A stretch of DNA of 64,000 nucleotides. Origin: Chloroflexota bacterium. GTDB taxonomy: Bacteria; Chloroflexota; Anaerolineae; Promineifilales; Promineifilaceae. Both the position numbers and the translations under genes were made by a program. The stretch lies in contig JACTMP010000073.1 of NCBI GenBank assembly GCA_014584575.1, positions 1 to 64,000 of the forward strand. Direction: 5' to 3'. The notes beneath the pieces are model-generated. The model had not been told where the DNA came from, did not search any database, and was given only the letters and a program-made list of their open reading frames with translations. This document shows positions 42,137 to 51,339 of the stretch, piece by piece (position 1 is the stretch's first letter; each line of letters starts with the position of its first letter).

Positions 42137-43627
42137 TCACTCCCCCGCCTGCCGTACCCACACCACGGCCGTATCATCCCGATACACCTCCTCCCATTCC
42201 GATGATTGGGAGAGCCAGGCCGCCAACGGCCGTTCCGGGGGCAAAATCACCCACTGTATATCCCGCACCGCCAGCCGCTCTTCCCAGCCCTCTTCCGCGT
42301 CCGCAATCTGGATGAATTCGCGGGTCAGATCTTCGCCGTAAAAGTCGGTTTGCGCGTCCATAAACACTTCCCTCTCCGGCCACAGCCGGTAGAGCAGGTA
42401 GCCGCCCCAATGGAACTCGTTGAACATGTTGCCGGCCGGTAACTCGTCGGCCAGGGCATCAATGGCCGCGATGGGGAATTGGCGCTCGCTGAAGGTGTTG
42501 CCTGCCCGGAAAATATCCATCTTCGTCCCGTTCGCCTGCGCCCACATCACTGCAACCACCACCACCACCGCCCACATCCAGCCCCACGTCTGGCGGGCGG
42601 CCACATCCGTACCCGTCAGGAAGTGGCCCAATCGCGGCCACACGCCGTCAATCCAGCCATCCACTTCCGGCAGCAGCACGACGATGGCCACCAGCCCGTA
42701 CAAGGGGATGTTCCGCGCCGAATAGAGGGCAAAAGCCGTCCACACCACCAGCAAAACCAGCGGCGTCCACGCCAGCCGCCGCCCACTCAGCCAGCCGAAG
42801 CCCAACGACCCTAACAGCAAGGCGGCAAACGGCCACGCGCTCACCTGGTGGAAATTCGGGCTGCGGTATTCGTTGGTGATGTTCACCAGAAAGTCGTTTT
42901 GCAAATAGGCAAAGCTGTGCTGCAACATCACCGGGCCAACGGGATTGAGGGCGGCGATGAGAATGAGCAGCAGCAGGGTGAGTAGCAGGGTCACGGCCGT
43001 GCGCCACTCCCGGCCCAGCCCCGCCCCCGCCACATACAGCCCCACCAGCACAACCCCGCTGATGAACGCCCCATGTGTATTGGCCCACACCAGCATCAGC
43101 GGCAGCAGCCAGAGCAGCGTTTTGCTCTTGGGCTGCCGCCGGTACAGTTCCAAAATGAGCAGCGCCAGGGCAAAAAAGAGCAGCGTAAACAGGTGCGGCC
43201 GGGTGAGGGTGTGAATGGCCCCCACCATTGAGGCAAAAATCCCCCCCGCCAGCGCCAGCAGCGCCCGCACCCCCACGCGCTGCAAGGTGATGGTGGTAAT
43301 GGCATAGGTGGCGGCAATGAGCACGGCCGTCAGCCAGGCAATGCCATTCAACCCCGCCGCCCCATAAACCAGGGCAAATGCCAACTGACTCAGCCATTCA
43401 TGCGGCACCAGGAAACGGCCGTGCATGGTGTGGGAGAAAATATCTGCCGTGGGGATGGCCCGGTTGTCCAGAATATATCGCCCCACCGTCAGATGCCGCC
43501 CCAAATCCCCATCCCCATTGAGCATCTGCGGCATAAACAGCAGGCTCATCCAGAACACCAAAATAAAAACCAATACACTCACCGACGGTAAAAACCATTG
43601 GCGTTTGGGTGTACTATGCTTTTCCAT
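42137..43627 (-). CDS. Multi-pass membrane protein, conserved in Chloroflexota-like genomes
   Basis: 496 residues from the ATG at 43627. It has about ten hydrophobic helices and a soluble C-terminal domain of about 120 residues (AIDALADELPAGNMFNEFHW and YRLWPEREVFMDAQTD). The N-terminal part reads MLNGDGDLGRHLTVGRYILDN, HMTMHGRFLVPHEWLSQLAFAL-like, typical of large exported-sugar or wall-linked membrane proteins, but no GT-C catalytic acidic pair is obvious. It may work with the GT87-like protein encoded upstream on the same strand. The function is unknown. Confidence 0.7.
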   Translation of the reverse strand: MEKHSTPKRQWFLPSVSVLVFILVFWMSLLFMPQMLNGDGDLGRHLTVGRYILDNRAIPTADIFSHTMHGRFLVPHEWLSQLAFALVYGAAGLNGIAWLTAVLIAATYAITTITLQRVGVRALLALAGGIFASMVGAIHTLTRPHLFTLLFFALALLILELYRRQPKSKTLLWLLPLMLVWANTHGAFISGVVLVGLYVAGAGLGREWRTAVTLLLTLLLLILIAALNPVGPVMLQHSFAYLQNDFLVNITNEYRSPNFHQVSAWPFAALLLGSLGFGWLSGRRLAWTPLVLLVVWTAFALYSARNIPLYGLVAIVVLLPEVDGWIDGVWPRLGHFLTGTDVAARQTWGWMWAVVVVVAVMWAQANGTKMDIFRAGNTFSERQFPIAAIDALADELPAGNMFNEFHWGGYLLYRLWPEREVFMDAQTDFYGEDLTREFIQIADAEEGWEERLAVRDIQWVILPPERPLAAWLSQSSEWEEVYRDDTAVVWVRQAGE

Positions 43628-43646
43628 AAGCTCTGTCCTAAAAATC

Positions 43647-43726
43647 AACCACGGATTGGACGGATAAGGCGGATAGGTACGGATTTTTATCCGTTCAAAT
43701 CCGTTCCATCCGTCACATCCGTGGTT
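43647..43726. repeat. CCACGGATTGGACGGAT inverted word repeat
   Basis: AACCACGGATTGGACGGAT is matched by ATCCGTTCCATCCGT and ATCCGTGGTT. It lies between two membrane-protein genes and overlaps the end of the GT87-like gene, whose last residues (DVTDGTDLNG) it encodes. Confidence 0.75.
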
Positions 43727-45003
43727 AATTCTGAGTGAGTGAAGGTAGGAAACAAGCCCAGAAAGGCCAGGGTGATCACAAAACCCACGTAATTGTCCTG
43801 AAAATAGCGGGAGACAAAACCCAATGTGAAGATGAACAAACTGGCGGCCAAAAACATAGCGGCAATGGTGCGCTGCCGCCATTGGTAATAGAGGCACAGC
43901 GCCAGCACCGGCAGCCCAATCACCACCTGCCACAGCCAGAACGGGTAATAGTCCAGGTCGGACTGTATCTGCCCAAACAGCACCAATAACCGGCCAACGG
44001 TGTAGCCACGAATGGGATAGTTGAGCGTGACGGCCGTGCCGCTGGCATAAGCGAAGGTGTCATCCATAAACGCGGGCAGGTTCCACAGGGCAAACGGGCC
44101 AATGATGACGGCCATGATCAGGGCGATGAGGAGGACGGCCGTCGCCACCTCCCGCCACCTCTTTTCCGGCCGTGCCGCCAGATACACTGCCAACAAAAAA
44201 AAGGGCACAAACAGCCAGGCACTCTGTTTCATGGTGCAGGCCAGCGCCAACACCGCTGCCGCCCATAGCGGATGCCTTTTCGCCAGCAGCAGCCCCATCA
44301 CCAGCAAACAGAGGATCACCAGGATGTCATTCATCCCCCACACCACCGGCTGCGCCAGCCAGGGGTTCAGTGCCACCCCAATGATCAAGGCCAGTTTGTA
44401 GGTTGGCTGTTTCACCGTTGCCGGTAACAACAGTATCACCAGGACAAAAGCCAGCAAATAGAGCAGCCGTTGGTCGTAGAAGCCGAGTACGGCCGTGCCC
44501 AACCGCTCAAACGGCAGCGAGATCAGCAACAGCCCCGGCAGGTAAATCAGATGCTCCGTCGCCGGATTCACCCCAATCGCCGGGTCCCAAATACTCATCA
44601 ACGGGTGGTTATACGTCGCCACATAGGGATTGACACCCTGTGACAGGTGTTCCACCGCCAGTTCCAATTGCAATGCCCCATCATGCAGCCGCAAATAGGC
44701 GTCCGTTACATCCGCCTGCCCGGCGTCGGCTTGCAACCGCAGTTGGATATTCCGCGACGAAACGGCAATGGGCGTCACCAGCAAAACAAGGAACAAGATG
44801 AGCAGCCGCAGCAAAAAGACCAGCCGATCCACGCCAAACCGCTCCGGCAGCGATGCCAGATCAGACAACGGCCGCCACACCGCCAGCGCCAGATAGAGCA
44901 GCAGCAGAATGATCAGGAAATAATCACCAAAAGAGAAAAGCGCGATTTGCGCCGGAATGAGGACAAGGAGGAGGAGTAAATCAATAGGAGGGGGTTGTTT
45001 CAT
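43687..45003 (-). CDS. GT87/DUF2029-like membrane glycosyltransferase
   Basis: 438 residues with about ten to eleven transmembrane helices. A long first periplasmic loop has HLSQGVNPYVATYNHPLMSIWD and AIGVNPATEHLIYLPG, the pattern of polyprenyl-phosphate sugar transferases of the GT-C fold (GT87, PIMT-like). QGVNPY is the typical motif of this family. It probably moves a sugar from a lipid carrier outside the membrane. Substrate unknown. The C-terminal ten residues and stop are written in a repeat. Confidence 0.78.
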   Translation of the reverse strand: MKQPPPIDLLLLLVLIPAQIALFSFGDYFLIILLLLYLALAVWRPLSDLASLPERFGVDRLVFLLRLLILFLVLLVTPIAVSSRNIQLRLQADAGQADVTDAYLRLHDGALQLELAVEHLSQGVNPYVATYNHPLMSIWDPAIGVNPATEHLIYLPGLLLISLPFERLGTAVLGFYDQRLLYLLAFVLVILLLPATVKQPTYKLALIIGVALNPWLAQPVVWGMNDILVILCLLVMGLLLAKRHPLWAAAVLALACTMKQSAWLFVPFFLLAVYLAARPEKRWREVATAVLLIALIMAVIIGPFALWNLPAFMDDTFAYASGTAVTLNYPIRGYTVGRLLVLFGQIQSDLDYYPFWLWQVVIGLPVLALCLYYQWRQRTIAAMFLAASLFIFTLGFVSRYFQDNYVGFVITLAFLGLFPTFTHSELTTDVTDGTDLNG

Positions 45004-45020
45004 TCAGCCTGGAAAATAAT

Positions 45021-45076
45021 CAAAGATTACGCAGATTTCACCGATTAAAAAATCTGCGTAATCTGCGCAATCTTTG
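45021..45076. repeat. CAAAGATTACGCAGATT inverted repeat, second copy
   Basis: Same words as 24323-24381 in the same order; the hairpin ends three bases before the ATP-grasp gene stop at 45080. Confidence 0.75.
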
Positions 45077-45079
45077 ATT

Positions 45080-46429
45080 TTATCTCTTCTCCACCACAAA
45101 CGTGGGCACGGTGGAGCCACCGCCGGACGAGACGTTCAACAGCGGGTCGGTAGACAGGCGCGTCAGGCAGCCATCCACATAGCTGCCATGAAAGATAAAG
45201 GGGGCGGTGTCTAACATGCGGTCATAAATGTGCAGCCCATCTTCCAACAGGCTGGGGTACGGTTCGGTGGGGATGGCTACCCGTTCCTGGACGATGTACG
45301 GCGATTTGAGGGCTTCTTCAACGGCCGTTTCCCACCCACTCGCATTTGTCTGCCAACCCAACACAATGCCATGCCCGCCATAATCATCATTTGGCTTCAG
45401 CACCAGTTGGTCTTTGTATTTGTGGATGAAGGGGATCAGGTCAACGGGCAGGCCGCCGTAGGTGGTTTTGCGCTCTTCTACCGTGCGCGTCCAGGGAATG
45501 TGGGCGCGAATGGCCGCCGTTTCGGTTTCATCAAACAGGTGGGCGTTTTGCTCGTCGCTCAGCACCGCCAGGCTCATCTTTTTGTAGAGCAGTTTGCAGC
45601 GCCAGGGGTTGACCATGCACACCGCGCCATCGCGCACGGCGTTTACCACCGGCTGGTCCAGCCCACCGCGCTCAATCAATTCGGTGATGAGGACGCGCTT
45701 GTAAATCAGGTCAATGGGATAGTCGCCATGCACCAGACGGCCGTTCCGATACTCCACCTCCCGCGGGTCCACAATTTCACAGGCCAGCCCTTGCGAGGCA
45801 AAGTATTGCATGAAGAGTTCAAATTCGCTGTGCGTTGGCACCTCCGCCCAGTCCAAAATGGCGATATTGGGCTTGCCTGTGCCACCCCACTGCCGGTACG
45901 CCCGCATGAGTACATGCAGCACCGAATGACGGGTGGGCAACGGCCGTACCACATATTCCCGCATAAACATGCCCATCACCGGCAGCCCATAAAACACCTC
46001 GGTCAACACATCGCTGTAAGCTGAAGCCGCCGGCACTTCCGCGTTGTATTCCGTAAACTTCAGTTCGCCGGAGTCCGTCACAAAAAAAGCGTCCAGCCGG
46101 GTCAGCGGCGTATGTCCCTGGTAGCCAGGGTCATGCTGGATCAACTCCTCCTCCCAATCCACCAGCCCAAACTGTTGGCGGAACCCGGTATCTTGAATGG
46201 CTAATTCGGAAATTTTGTCAAAGGCGCGCAGCAACGGCCGTATCGCCTTGCGCAAAAAAGTATACTGATCCGGCAGCAAAAAACGGGGGCGCAGCACCGT
46301 ACACAACGGCCGGTTGCCAAAAAACAGCCCGCGCATCTGCATCTGCTCCGTCAACTGTCCCTGCGACTCCGCCGCCAGCTCCTCCGTCAACAAATCATGG
46401 TACGCGCGAATTGCCTCTCTCAGCGCCAT
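45080..46429 (-). CDS. ATP-grasp-like enzyme (glutathionylspermidine-synthase-type fold)
   Basis: 449 residues from the ATG at 46429, with GGAAGGG upstream. The ATP-grasp pieces KDQLVLKPNDDYGGHGIVLG and SPYIVQERV, and FTEYNAEVPAASAYSD, fit the circularly permuted type of ATP-grasp enzymes. They join a carboxylate to an amine with ATP use. The gene lies in one direction with a second ATP-grasp gene and an esterase-like gene, a layout seen for small peptide-like metabolite pathways. Product unknown. Confidence 0.82.
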   Translation of the reverse strand: MALREAIRAYHDLLTEELAAESQGQLTEQMQMRGLFFGNRPLCTVLRPRFLLPDQYTFLRKAIRPLLRAFDKISELAIQDTGFRQQFGLVDWEEELIQHDPGYQGHTPLTRLDAFFVTDSGELKFTEYNAEVPAASAYSDVLTEVFYGLPVMGMFMREYVVRPLPTRHSVLHVLMRAYRQWGGTGKPNIAILDWAEVPTHSEFELFMQYFASQGLACEIVDPREVEYRNGRLVHGDYPIDLIYKRVLITELIERGGLDQPVVNAVRDGAVCMVNPWRCKLLYKKMSLAVLSDEQNAHLFDETETAAIRAHIPWTRTVEERKTTYGGLPVDLIPFIHKYKDQLVLKPNDDYGGHGIVLGWQTNASGWETAVEEALKSPYIVQERVAIPTEPYPSLLEDGLHIYDRMLDTAPFIFHGSYVDGCLTRLSTDPLLNVSSGGGSTVPTFVVEKR

Positions 46430-46449
46430 CTTTCCCTTCCTCCCTGAAC

Positions 46450-46506
46450 AGGTGAGCAGTTGATTCACCCCTTCACCCCCTCACCTGCTCACCTGCTCAC
46501 CTGCTC
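46450..46506. repeat. TCACCTGC tandem word repeat
   Basis: GGTGAGCAG at the left edge is followed by CACCTGCTCACCTGCTCACCTGCTC. It fills the 75-base gap between the two ATP-grasp genes and reaches the downstream end of the upstream one (46505). Confidence 0.7.
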
Positions 46507-47422
46507 AAAATAAACCGCTCCACCTTAACTCGCTCACCTGCGGACGTGGCTCCTTCGCCAGCCGGATGCACAGGTCGGCCATATGCGTCACACACCAGCG
46601 ATGGAACTCGTACCCCAACGAATTCACATCCATATCCGGCGCCGGGTTCATAAAATCAATGGCATAGGGAATGCCGTCGCGCACCGCCCATTCGGCCGTG
46701 TTCATGTCATACCCAAACGCCTGCACCAGCTTCAAACAGTCAGAATGAATGCGTTCATACAGTTCCGGCGACAGGTCATGGTGCATATAGCGGCGGCTGT
46801 TGGGGTCATACTTCATCACCAGCACCTCCTCCTGCCCCAGGCACATACAGCGAATGTAATTGTCCCACTTGATAAACTCTTGCAGCACCATCGTCAGCAG
46901 CCCAGACTGGTTATAACTGTGCCACAAGTCCTGATAGTTGTGGCAAATGTACACCTCTTTCCAGCCACCGCCGTGCGCGTCTTTCAGCACACAGGGGAAG
47001 CCACCCACATACTCCACCAACTCCTCCCAGGGAATGGGAAACAACAGATTGCGCAGGCTCTTCTGGTGGTCAATGCCGGGGATGTAATCCTTGTTCGGCA
47101 ATACCACCGTCTTCGGGCTGGCAATGCCCAATTTCGTCACCAGCGACGCGCCAAAAAATTTATCATCGGCCGTCCACATAAAGGGATTATTGATCACATG
47201 CGTCCCCTGCAACATGGCATTTTTCAAGAACGAGCGGTAATAGGGCACTTCGTGAGAAATGCGGTCAATGATCACCGCATATTCGCCCGGCTCATTCATG
47301 CGTGTGCCGCCAATTTTCACAAACTCCGCCACCACCCCCGCCTCCCGTTTATTCACCTCGTCAATAAACGCTGGCGGCCACGACCATTCCATACCCACCA
47401 AAAGACCAATTTTTTGCGTCAT
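46505..47422 (-). CDS. RimK-like ATP-grasp enzyme
   Basis: 305 residues from the ATG at 47422 (AAGGAGAGG upstream). Typical ATP-grasp order: ADDKFFGASLVTKLGIASPKTVVLP (pre-ATP lid), GGFPCVLKDAHGGGWKEVYIC (phosphate loop), MVLQEFIKWDNYIRCMCLG, and DMNTAEWAVRDGIPYAIDFMNPAPD (Mg-binding acids). RimK-like enzymes add amino acids to carboxylates. It sits between the esterase-like gene and the other ATP-grasp gene on the same strand. Confidence 0.86.
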   Translation of the reverse strand: MTQKIGLLVGMEWSWPPAFIDEVNKREAGVVAEFVKIGGTRMNEPGEYAVIIDRISHEVPYYRSFLKNAMLQGTHVINNPFMWTADDKFFGASLVTKLGIASPKTVVLPNKDYIPGIDHQKSLRNLLFPIPWEELVEYVGGFPCVLKDAHGGGWKEVYICHNYQDLWHSYNQSGLLTMVLQEFIKWDNYIRCMCLGQEEVLVMKYDPNSRRYMHHDLSPELYERIHSDCLKLVQAFGYDMNTAEWAVRDGIPYAIDFMNPAPDMDVNSLGYEFHRWCVTHMADLCIRLAKEPRPQVSELRWSGLF

Positions 47423-47439
47423 CAAATCCTCTCCTTTTT

Positions 47440-47601
47440 GTGATTAGGAGATTCAGTAGATCGAAATGGGAGGAGTGGGCAGCCTCAGATGCCCACCGGT
47501 TCGCATCTGAGGATGCGAACTCCGCTTCGATACTACTGAGGTTAGGAGATTAACTGCGCGCAAATCTCCTAATCTCCCAGTCTCCCAATCTCTCAATCTC
47601 C
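47440..47601. repeat. Compound inverted word repeats
   Basis: GATTAGGAGATT-type words flank an inner hairpin (ATCGAAATGGGAGG... with TTCGATACTACTGA) and a GCATCTGAGGATGCGAAC unit, and end with CTCCCAATCTCTCAATCTCC. The block fills the gap between the RimK-like gene and the esterase gene. Confidence 0.7.
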
Positions 47602-47605
47602 ATTC

Positions 47606-48325
47606 TCAATCATGCCCCCCAATATACAACCGGATCATATTCATCCAATACGGCCAATCGTGTGACCAGCCGTCCCAGATGCGCAGGGCGTTGCCGATGC
47701 CTTTGCCCCACAGCAGCCCGGACAGATACTCGTTATTACCGCGTAAGCTGTCATCCCGCCCCACCGCAAGGATGATGTCTTGCCGCCGCAGCGCGGCCAG
47801 CCGCCCCCCATCATGCTCATGGGGGATGTACCAGACCGGGTTGTGGTTATAGACGTGTTCGCTGCTGTCGCCGTCCGCCCAGCGCGAAATATCGTAGATG
47901 CCGCTCATGCCAATGGTGCGCCCCACCAGGTGTGGATGGCGCAGGGCAAAATTGACGGCATGGTACGCGCCAAAACTGGCGCCAACGGTGATCAGAAAAG
48001 GGTTGCGGTTCTTCTGCCAGGAGAGGGGCAGCACTTCGTGGAGCAGATAATTTTCATACTGCTGCTGCCGCCAGGCGCGGTCGCCGGGCCATTTCCACCA
48101 GGCGTACCAGCTTTCCGCGTCCACACTGTCCACGCAATACATCTGTATCCAGCCCCGCGCCAGGTGTTCGCCCAGCGCGCCCATCATGCCCCGGTCTTCC
48201 CATTCGTAATACTTACCTTTGGAGGTGGGGAAAACCAACACCCGCGCCCCGGCGTGGCCGAAGATAAGTAGCTCCATATCCCGCCCCAGTGAGGGGCTGT
48301 ACCAACGATGATATTCTCGATTCAT
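47606..48325 (-). CDS. Esterase-like alpha/beta hydrolase
   Basis: 239 residues. The nucleophile motif GASFGAYHA with Ser116, then DDSLRGNNEYL and GWSHDWPYW, give the Ser/Asp/His set of an esterase-D-like (PF00756) hydrolase. No signal peptide is seen. The family is often near ATP-grasp genes; here it is the first of three genes in one direction. It may trim or activate the product of the ATP-grasp enzymes. The annotation as an ester hydrolase is family-based; the substrate is not known. Confidence 0.85.
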   Translation of the reverse strand: MNREYHRWYSPSLGRDMELLIFGHAGARVLVFPTSKGKYYEWEDRGMMGALGEHLARGWIQMYCVDSVDAESWYAWWKWPGDRAWRQQQYENYLLHEVLPLSWQKNRNPFLITVGASFGAYHAVNFALRHPHLVGRTIGMSGIYDISRWADGDSSEHVYNHNPVWYIPHEHDGGRLAALRRQDIILAVGRDDSLRGNNEYLSGLLWGKGIGNALRIWDGWSHDWPYWMNMIRLYIGGHD

Positions 48326-48397
48326 GTGCTTCCCATTTTTTGGGGGTGAGTTTAGATGGTAATTGTACCACCGATTATTTTGGCGTGTACCGGTGAA

Positions 48398-48558
48398 GAA
48401 AACCCATAGGGCAATCGCATACTCAACTCCCGGCGATTAAAATCGCGGCTACAGAAGGCAAAGCCCACCTTCGTGGGCTGGGTTCCAGTCGGCGAAGGCC
48501 GACTTCATCTGCCGCATCGAGGAATATGCGATTGCCCTGGAAAACCCACGAATGATGC
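48398..48558. mobile_element. MITE-like element with 14-bp inverted ends and 9-bp direct repeats
   Basis: AGGGCAATCGCATA (48408-48421) and TATGCGATTGCCCT (48535-48548) are perfect inverted ends. GAAAACCCA directly flanks on each side (48398-48406 and 48550-48558), as a target duplication would. The interior holds two hairpins (AGCCCACCTTCGTGGGCT and GTCGGCGAAGGCCGAC) and no gene. Confidence 0.75.
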
Positions 48559-48597
48559 GAACGGCACGAATTATTTCTCCGTCAAATCTTCGCGGAT

Positions 48598-48757
48598 CAC
48601 CGCTCACTGCGCACCGCTCACCGCTCACCGCTCACCGCTCACTGCCCACCGCTCACCGCTCACCGCTCACTGCCCACCGCTCACTGCCCACCGCTCACTG
48701 CCCACCGCTCACTGCCCACCGCTCACTGCCCACCGCTCACTGCCCACCGCTCACTGC
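48598..48757. repeat. CCGCTCACTGCCCA tandem repeat
   Basis: Eleven or more copies of a 7- to 14-base word, ACCGCTCACTGCCC in two variants, run from 48598 into the end of the HerA-type gene. The last 4-5 codons of that gene (VSGGQ and stop) are part of the array. There is no leader and no spacers, so it is not a CRISPR array. The rest of 48326-48736 holds only the MITE-like element. Confidence 0.85.
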
Positions 48758-51085
48758 CCCCCAGGCCACGCCAAAGAGGGTGACGGTTATGTCTTTTTTG
48801 AAGGGGGTGATAGGCACGGCCGTGACCCGTTCCGCTACCTCTATCCATTTCTGCCGCGCCGCCGCCAACTCCTGTTCCTTCAATGCTTCCAGCCGCGCCA
48901 GTTCTTGCTGCATCGCCGCCAGTGATTCCTGCGATTCTGTCACCTCGGCCGCCGCTTTTTCCGTCAGGCGGCGCTGTCGGTGAGATTGTTCAATGCGTTT
49001 GCTACGGCCGCGCCCGAAAATGCCCAACACCGTTTTGGTATGGGTGAGTGCCTCTTTCTGTTTGCTGTGCGATAAATCCGCCTGATCCTCTGCCAATTCG
49101 CGCTGCTCCCGCGTGATCTTCTGGCGCAGGGCGTTGATTTGCCGGTCATGGGCAACGGCCGTTTTCTGCATCTCCGCCTCAATTTTGGGCTGCACCGCTT
49201 CCAGACATTGTTGGTGGAACTGCCCGGCGGGCACATCCGGCCCGGCATATAGCCCCAACTGTTCGTTGGCCTGCACGAGAACCTCGGTGTGCTGCGCCAG
49301 CCAGTCCACCCAATCCTGCTGCATCCGGCGCAGCGTAGGCGCGTGGCCGAGCGGCGCAGGCAAAGGCGCAAATTGGGCGTCTGGCAGCGGGGCAGTGGGC
49401 AAATTTTCACGGTTGACCGGCTCGATCTGCCCTTCTTGCCAGGGGACACGGCCGTCGGCATCCGTTACGGCCGTCAAAATCGCGCGGGTTACGGCCGTGT
49501 CCACCCCATACTTGCGGTTGCGAACAGTAATATGCGCCTGCGCCAGCAGCATGGGCCGGTATTGCATCGGCTCCTCAATCGGATCATCTACCGGCCAGAA
49601 GAATTCGCTGATACCGGCGGGCATGGTGGGACGTGATGCGTGATGCGTGATGCCTGAACCGTTATCGGTAATCGGTGCTCCGGCTTCGGGTGGGGGCAGG
49701 GCGTTGGCGAGTTGGTTGAGGGAGGGGATTTGCTCGCGGGTGAGGGGGCCGGCCAGGTAGTTCATCACCCAACGGGTGCGGAAGATGTCCGCTTCGGAGC
49801 GATGGACATTACGCGCCAGGAAGACGCGCTTATCCAGCCGGGAAAGCAGGTCATCCAGTTCGCGCCGGTTCAGACCACCTTCGGCCATTGTCAGCCCATC
49901 CAGCAGCCGTTGTTTGTCCTGGTCGGTCGCCAGTTTGCCCACAAACCAGGTACCCATATTGGATAACGCCTTGTAATCAATATCGGCCGGGTTTTGGGTG
50001 GCCAGCAGCAGCCCCAGGCCAAAGGCGCGCGCCTGCTTCAGCAGCCGCAGCAGATAAGGTTTGGCCGGGGGATTGCCGACGGGCGGCAGGTAGCCAAAAA
50101 TCTCGTCAAAATAGAGCAGGGCGCGTAAGTTGGCCGCGCCGCTTTGCCGCCGCAGCCACGTTTCCACTGCCCCCAGCAGCAAGGTCACAAAAAACATGCG
50201 CTCCGCTTCCGGCAGGTGAGCGATGTAGAAGATGGTGTGGCGCGGACGGCCGTCGGCCGCCGCCAGCAGCCGGGGCACATCCAGCGGCTCCCCTTCCAGC
50301 CAGCTTTGGAATGCGGGCGCCGCCAGCATATTGTTCAGCAGCATCGCCAATTCAAAACGCTCTTTTTCCGGGAAGAAGGTGTTCACGTCAAAAACGCCCA
50401 ACCGGTCAAAAGGGGGCGTTTGGGTTTCGCGGATGAGGGCGGCCAAATCCAGGTCTTGCCCCTGCCGCCAGTGATGCTCAAAGATGTTGGCCAGCAAAAT
50501 GTGTTCCCGCGAACGCACCGGGTCAATATCTTTCAGGCCAATCAGGCCGAGTACGGCCGTGACCGTGCCACTGATCTGTTCGCGCAGCAGTTCCCGGTTG
50601 GCCTCCCAGGGCAGGGCCGGCGCGGCCAGCGAAGCCAGGATGCTCACCTTCAACCCGGCGTCGGAACCGGGGGTGTAGATGGCAAAGTGGGCGCTATCGG
50701 CCAGTTGTTGCAGGCGGGCCGGTTCCATGCCCCATTCCGCCAGACCGTTGCGCCAGCTTACGGCCGTGTGCCCCGCCAACTCCTCAACCGTCTGCCCCTG
50801 CCGCCGCGCTTCCACGGGATTTACCCAGGGCTGAAAATCCTCTCCTGCCAGGTTGGGGAAATGCAGCAGCGCATTGGTAATATCCCCCTTGGGGTCAATC
50901 ATCAACGCCGGAATACGCTGCAAGGCAGCCTCTTCCAGCAGATTCAGGCAGAGGCCGGTCTTGCCAGAGCCGGTCATACCCACCACCAGCGCGTGGGTGG
51001 TCAGGTCATCGGGCGGGTAGAGGTAGGGCGCGCCAGCCTCTTTGTCTACCAATCTTCCCAGATAAAAACGTCCATCCGTTTCCAT
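48737..51085 (-). CDS. HerA/VirB4-like ATPase with C-terminal coiled coil
   Basis: 782 residues from the ATG at 51085, seven bases after GGAGG. Walker A GMTGSGKT (36-43), Walker B LRALLYFDEIFG, and a HerA-type block ATQNPADIDYKALSNMGTWFVGKLATDQDKQRLLDGL are clear. The last third (about 600-750) is a charged coiled coil (AEMQKTAVAHDRQINALRQK). Such FtsK/HerA ATPases pump DNA or proteins and often pair with a nuclease such as NurA; none is adjacent. The middle linker (GAPITDNGSGITHHASRPT) is written in repeat words. Confidence 0.85.
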   Translation of the reverse strand: METDGRFYLGRLVDKEAGAPYLYPPDDLTTHALVVGMTGSGKTGLCLNLLEEAALQRIPALMIDPKGDITNALLHFPNLAGEDFQPWVNPVEARRQGQTVEELAGHTAVSWRNGLAEWGMEPARLQQLADSAHFAIYTPGSDAGLKVSILASLAAPALPWEANRELLREQISGTVTAVLGLIGLKDIDPVRSREHILLANIFEHHWRQGQDLDLAALIRETQTPPFDRLGVFDVNTFFPEKERFELAMLLNNMLAAPAFQSWLEGEPLDVPRLLAAADGRPRHTIFYIAHLPEAERMFFVTLLLGAVETWLRRQSGAANLRALLYFDEIFGYLPPVGNPPAKPYLLRLLKQARAFGLGLLLATQNPADIDYKALSNMGTWFVGKLATDQDKQRLLDGLTMAEGGLNRRELDDLLSRLDKRVFLARNVHRSEADIFRTRWVMNYLAGPLTREQIPSLNQLANALPPPEAGAPITDNGSGITHHASRPTMPAGISEFFWPVDDPIEEPMQYRPMLLAQAHITVRNRKYGVDTAVTRAILTAVTDADGRVPWQEGQIEPVNRENLPTAPLPDAQFAPLPAPLGHAPTLRRMQQDWVDWLAQHTEVLVQANEQLGLYAGPDVPAGQFHQQCLEAVQPKIEAEMQKTAVAHDRQINALRQKITREQRELAEDQADLSHSKQKEALTHTKTVLGIFGRGRSKRIEQSHRQRRLTEKAAAEVTESQESLAAMQQELARLEALKEQELAAARQKWIEVAERVTAVPITPFKKDITVTLFGVAWGAVSGGQ

Positions 51086-51255
51086 CACCATTCCTCCGGG
51101 GCACAGTCTACCCAAATGGGCAAGAGCGAACAAGAAGTCAGGTCAGACGCAAAACATAACCGGAACCGTAACCAAAGTTAGAGGACGGCCGTACTGCTTT
51201 TGCCTTATGCTACCCCTAAAACAAGCAGTGTGTCTTGTGCGTATAAATGAAAAGT

Positions 51256-51326
51256 TGGGGTGGAGATTGGAGATTAGAGATTGGAGATTGGCTCTGATAA
51301 TCTCCAGTCTCCAATCTCTAATCTCC
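51256..51326. repeat. GGAGATTGGAGATTAGAGATT inverted repeat
   Basis: GGAGATTAGAGATTGGAGATT is matched by AATCTCCAGTCTCCAATCTC and the terminal CTAATCTCC. It ends immediately before GGAGG, the ribosome binding site of the next gene (51340). Confidence 0.75.
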
Positions 51327-51339
51327 CGGAGGTTTACAA

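Noticed and set aside
43647..43726. tRNA-like T-loop word GTTCAAATCC
   Set aside because: It is part of a word repeat (ATCCGTTCAAATCCGTTCC) and no acceptor stem pairs around it.
45230..47443. Two plus-strand frames opposite the ATP-grasp genes
   Set aside because: They lack motifs and run against two well-supported enzymes.
48598..48757. CRISPR-like array of short repeats
   Set aside because: The word is 7-14 bases, repeats touch each other and there are no unique spacers or cas genes.
50144..51181. Long plus-strand frame opposite the HerA-type ATPase
   Set aside because: The minus frame has Walker motifs and a ribosome binding site; the plus frame is a shadow.
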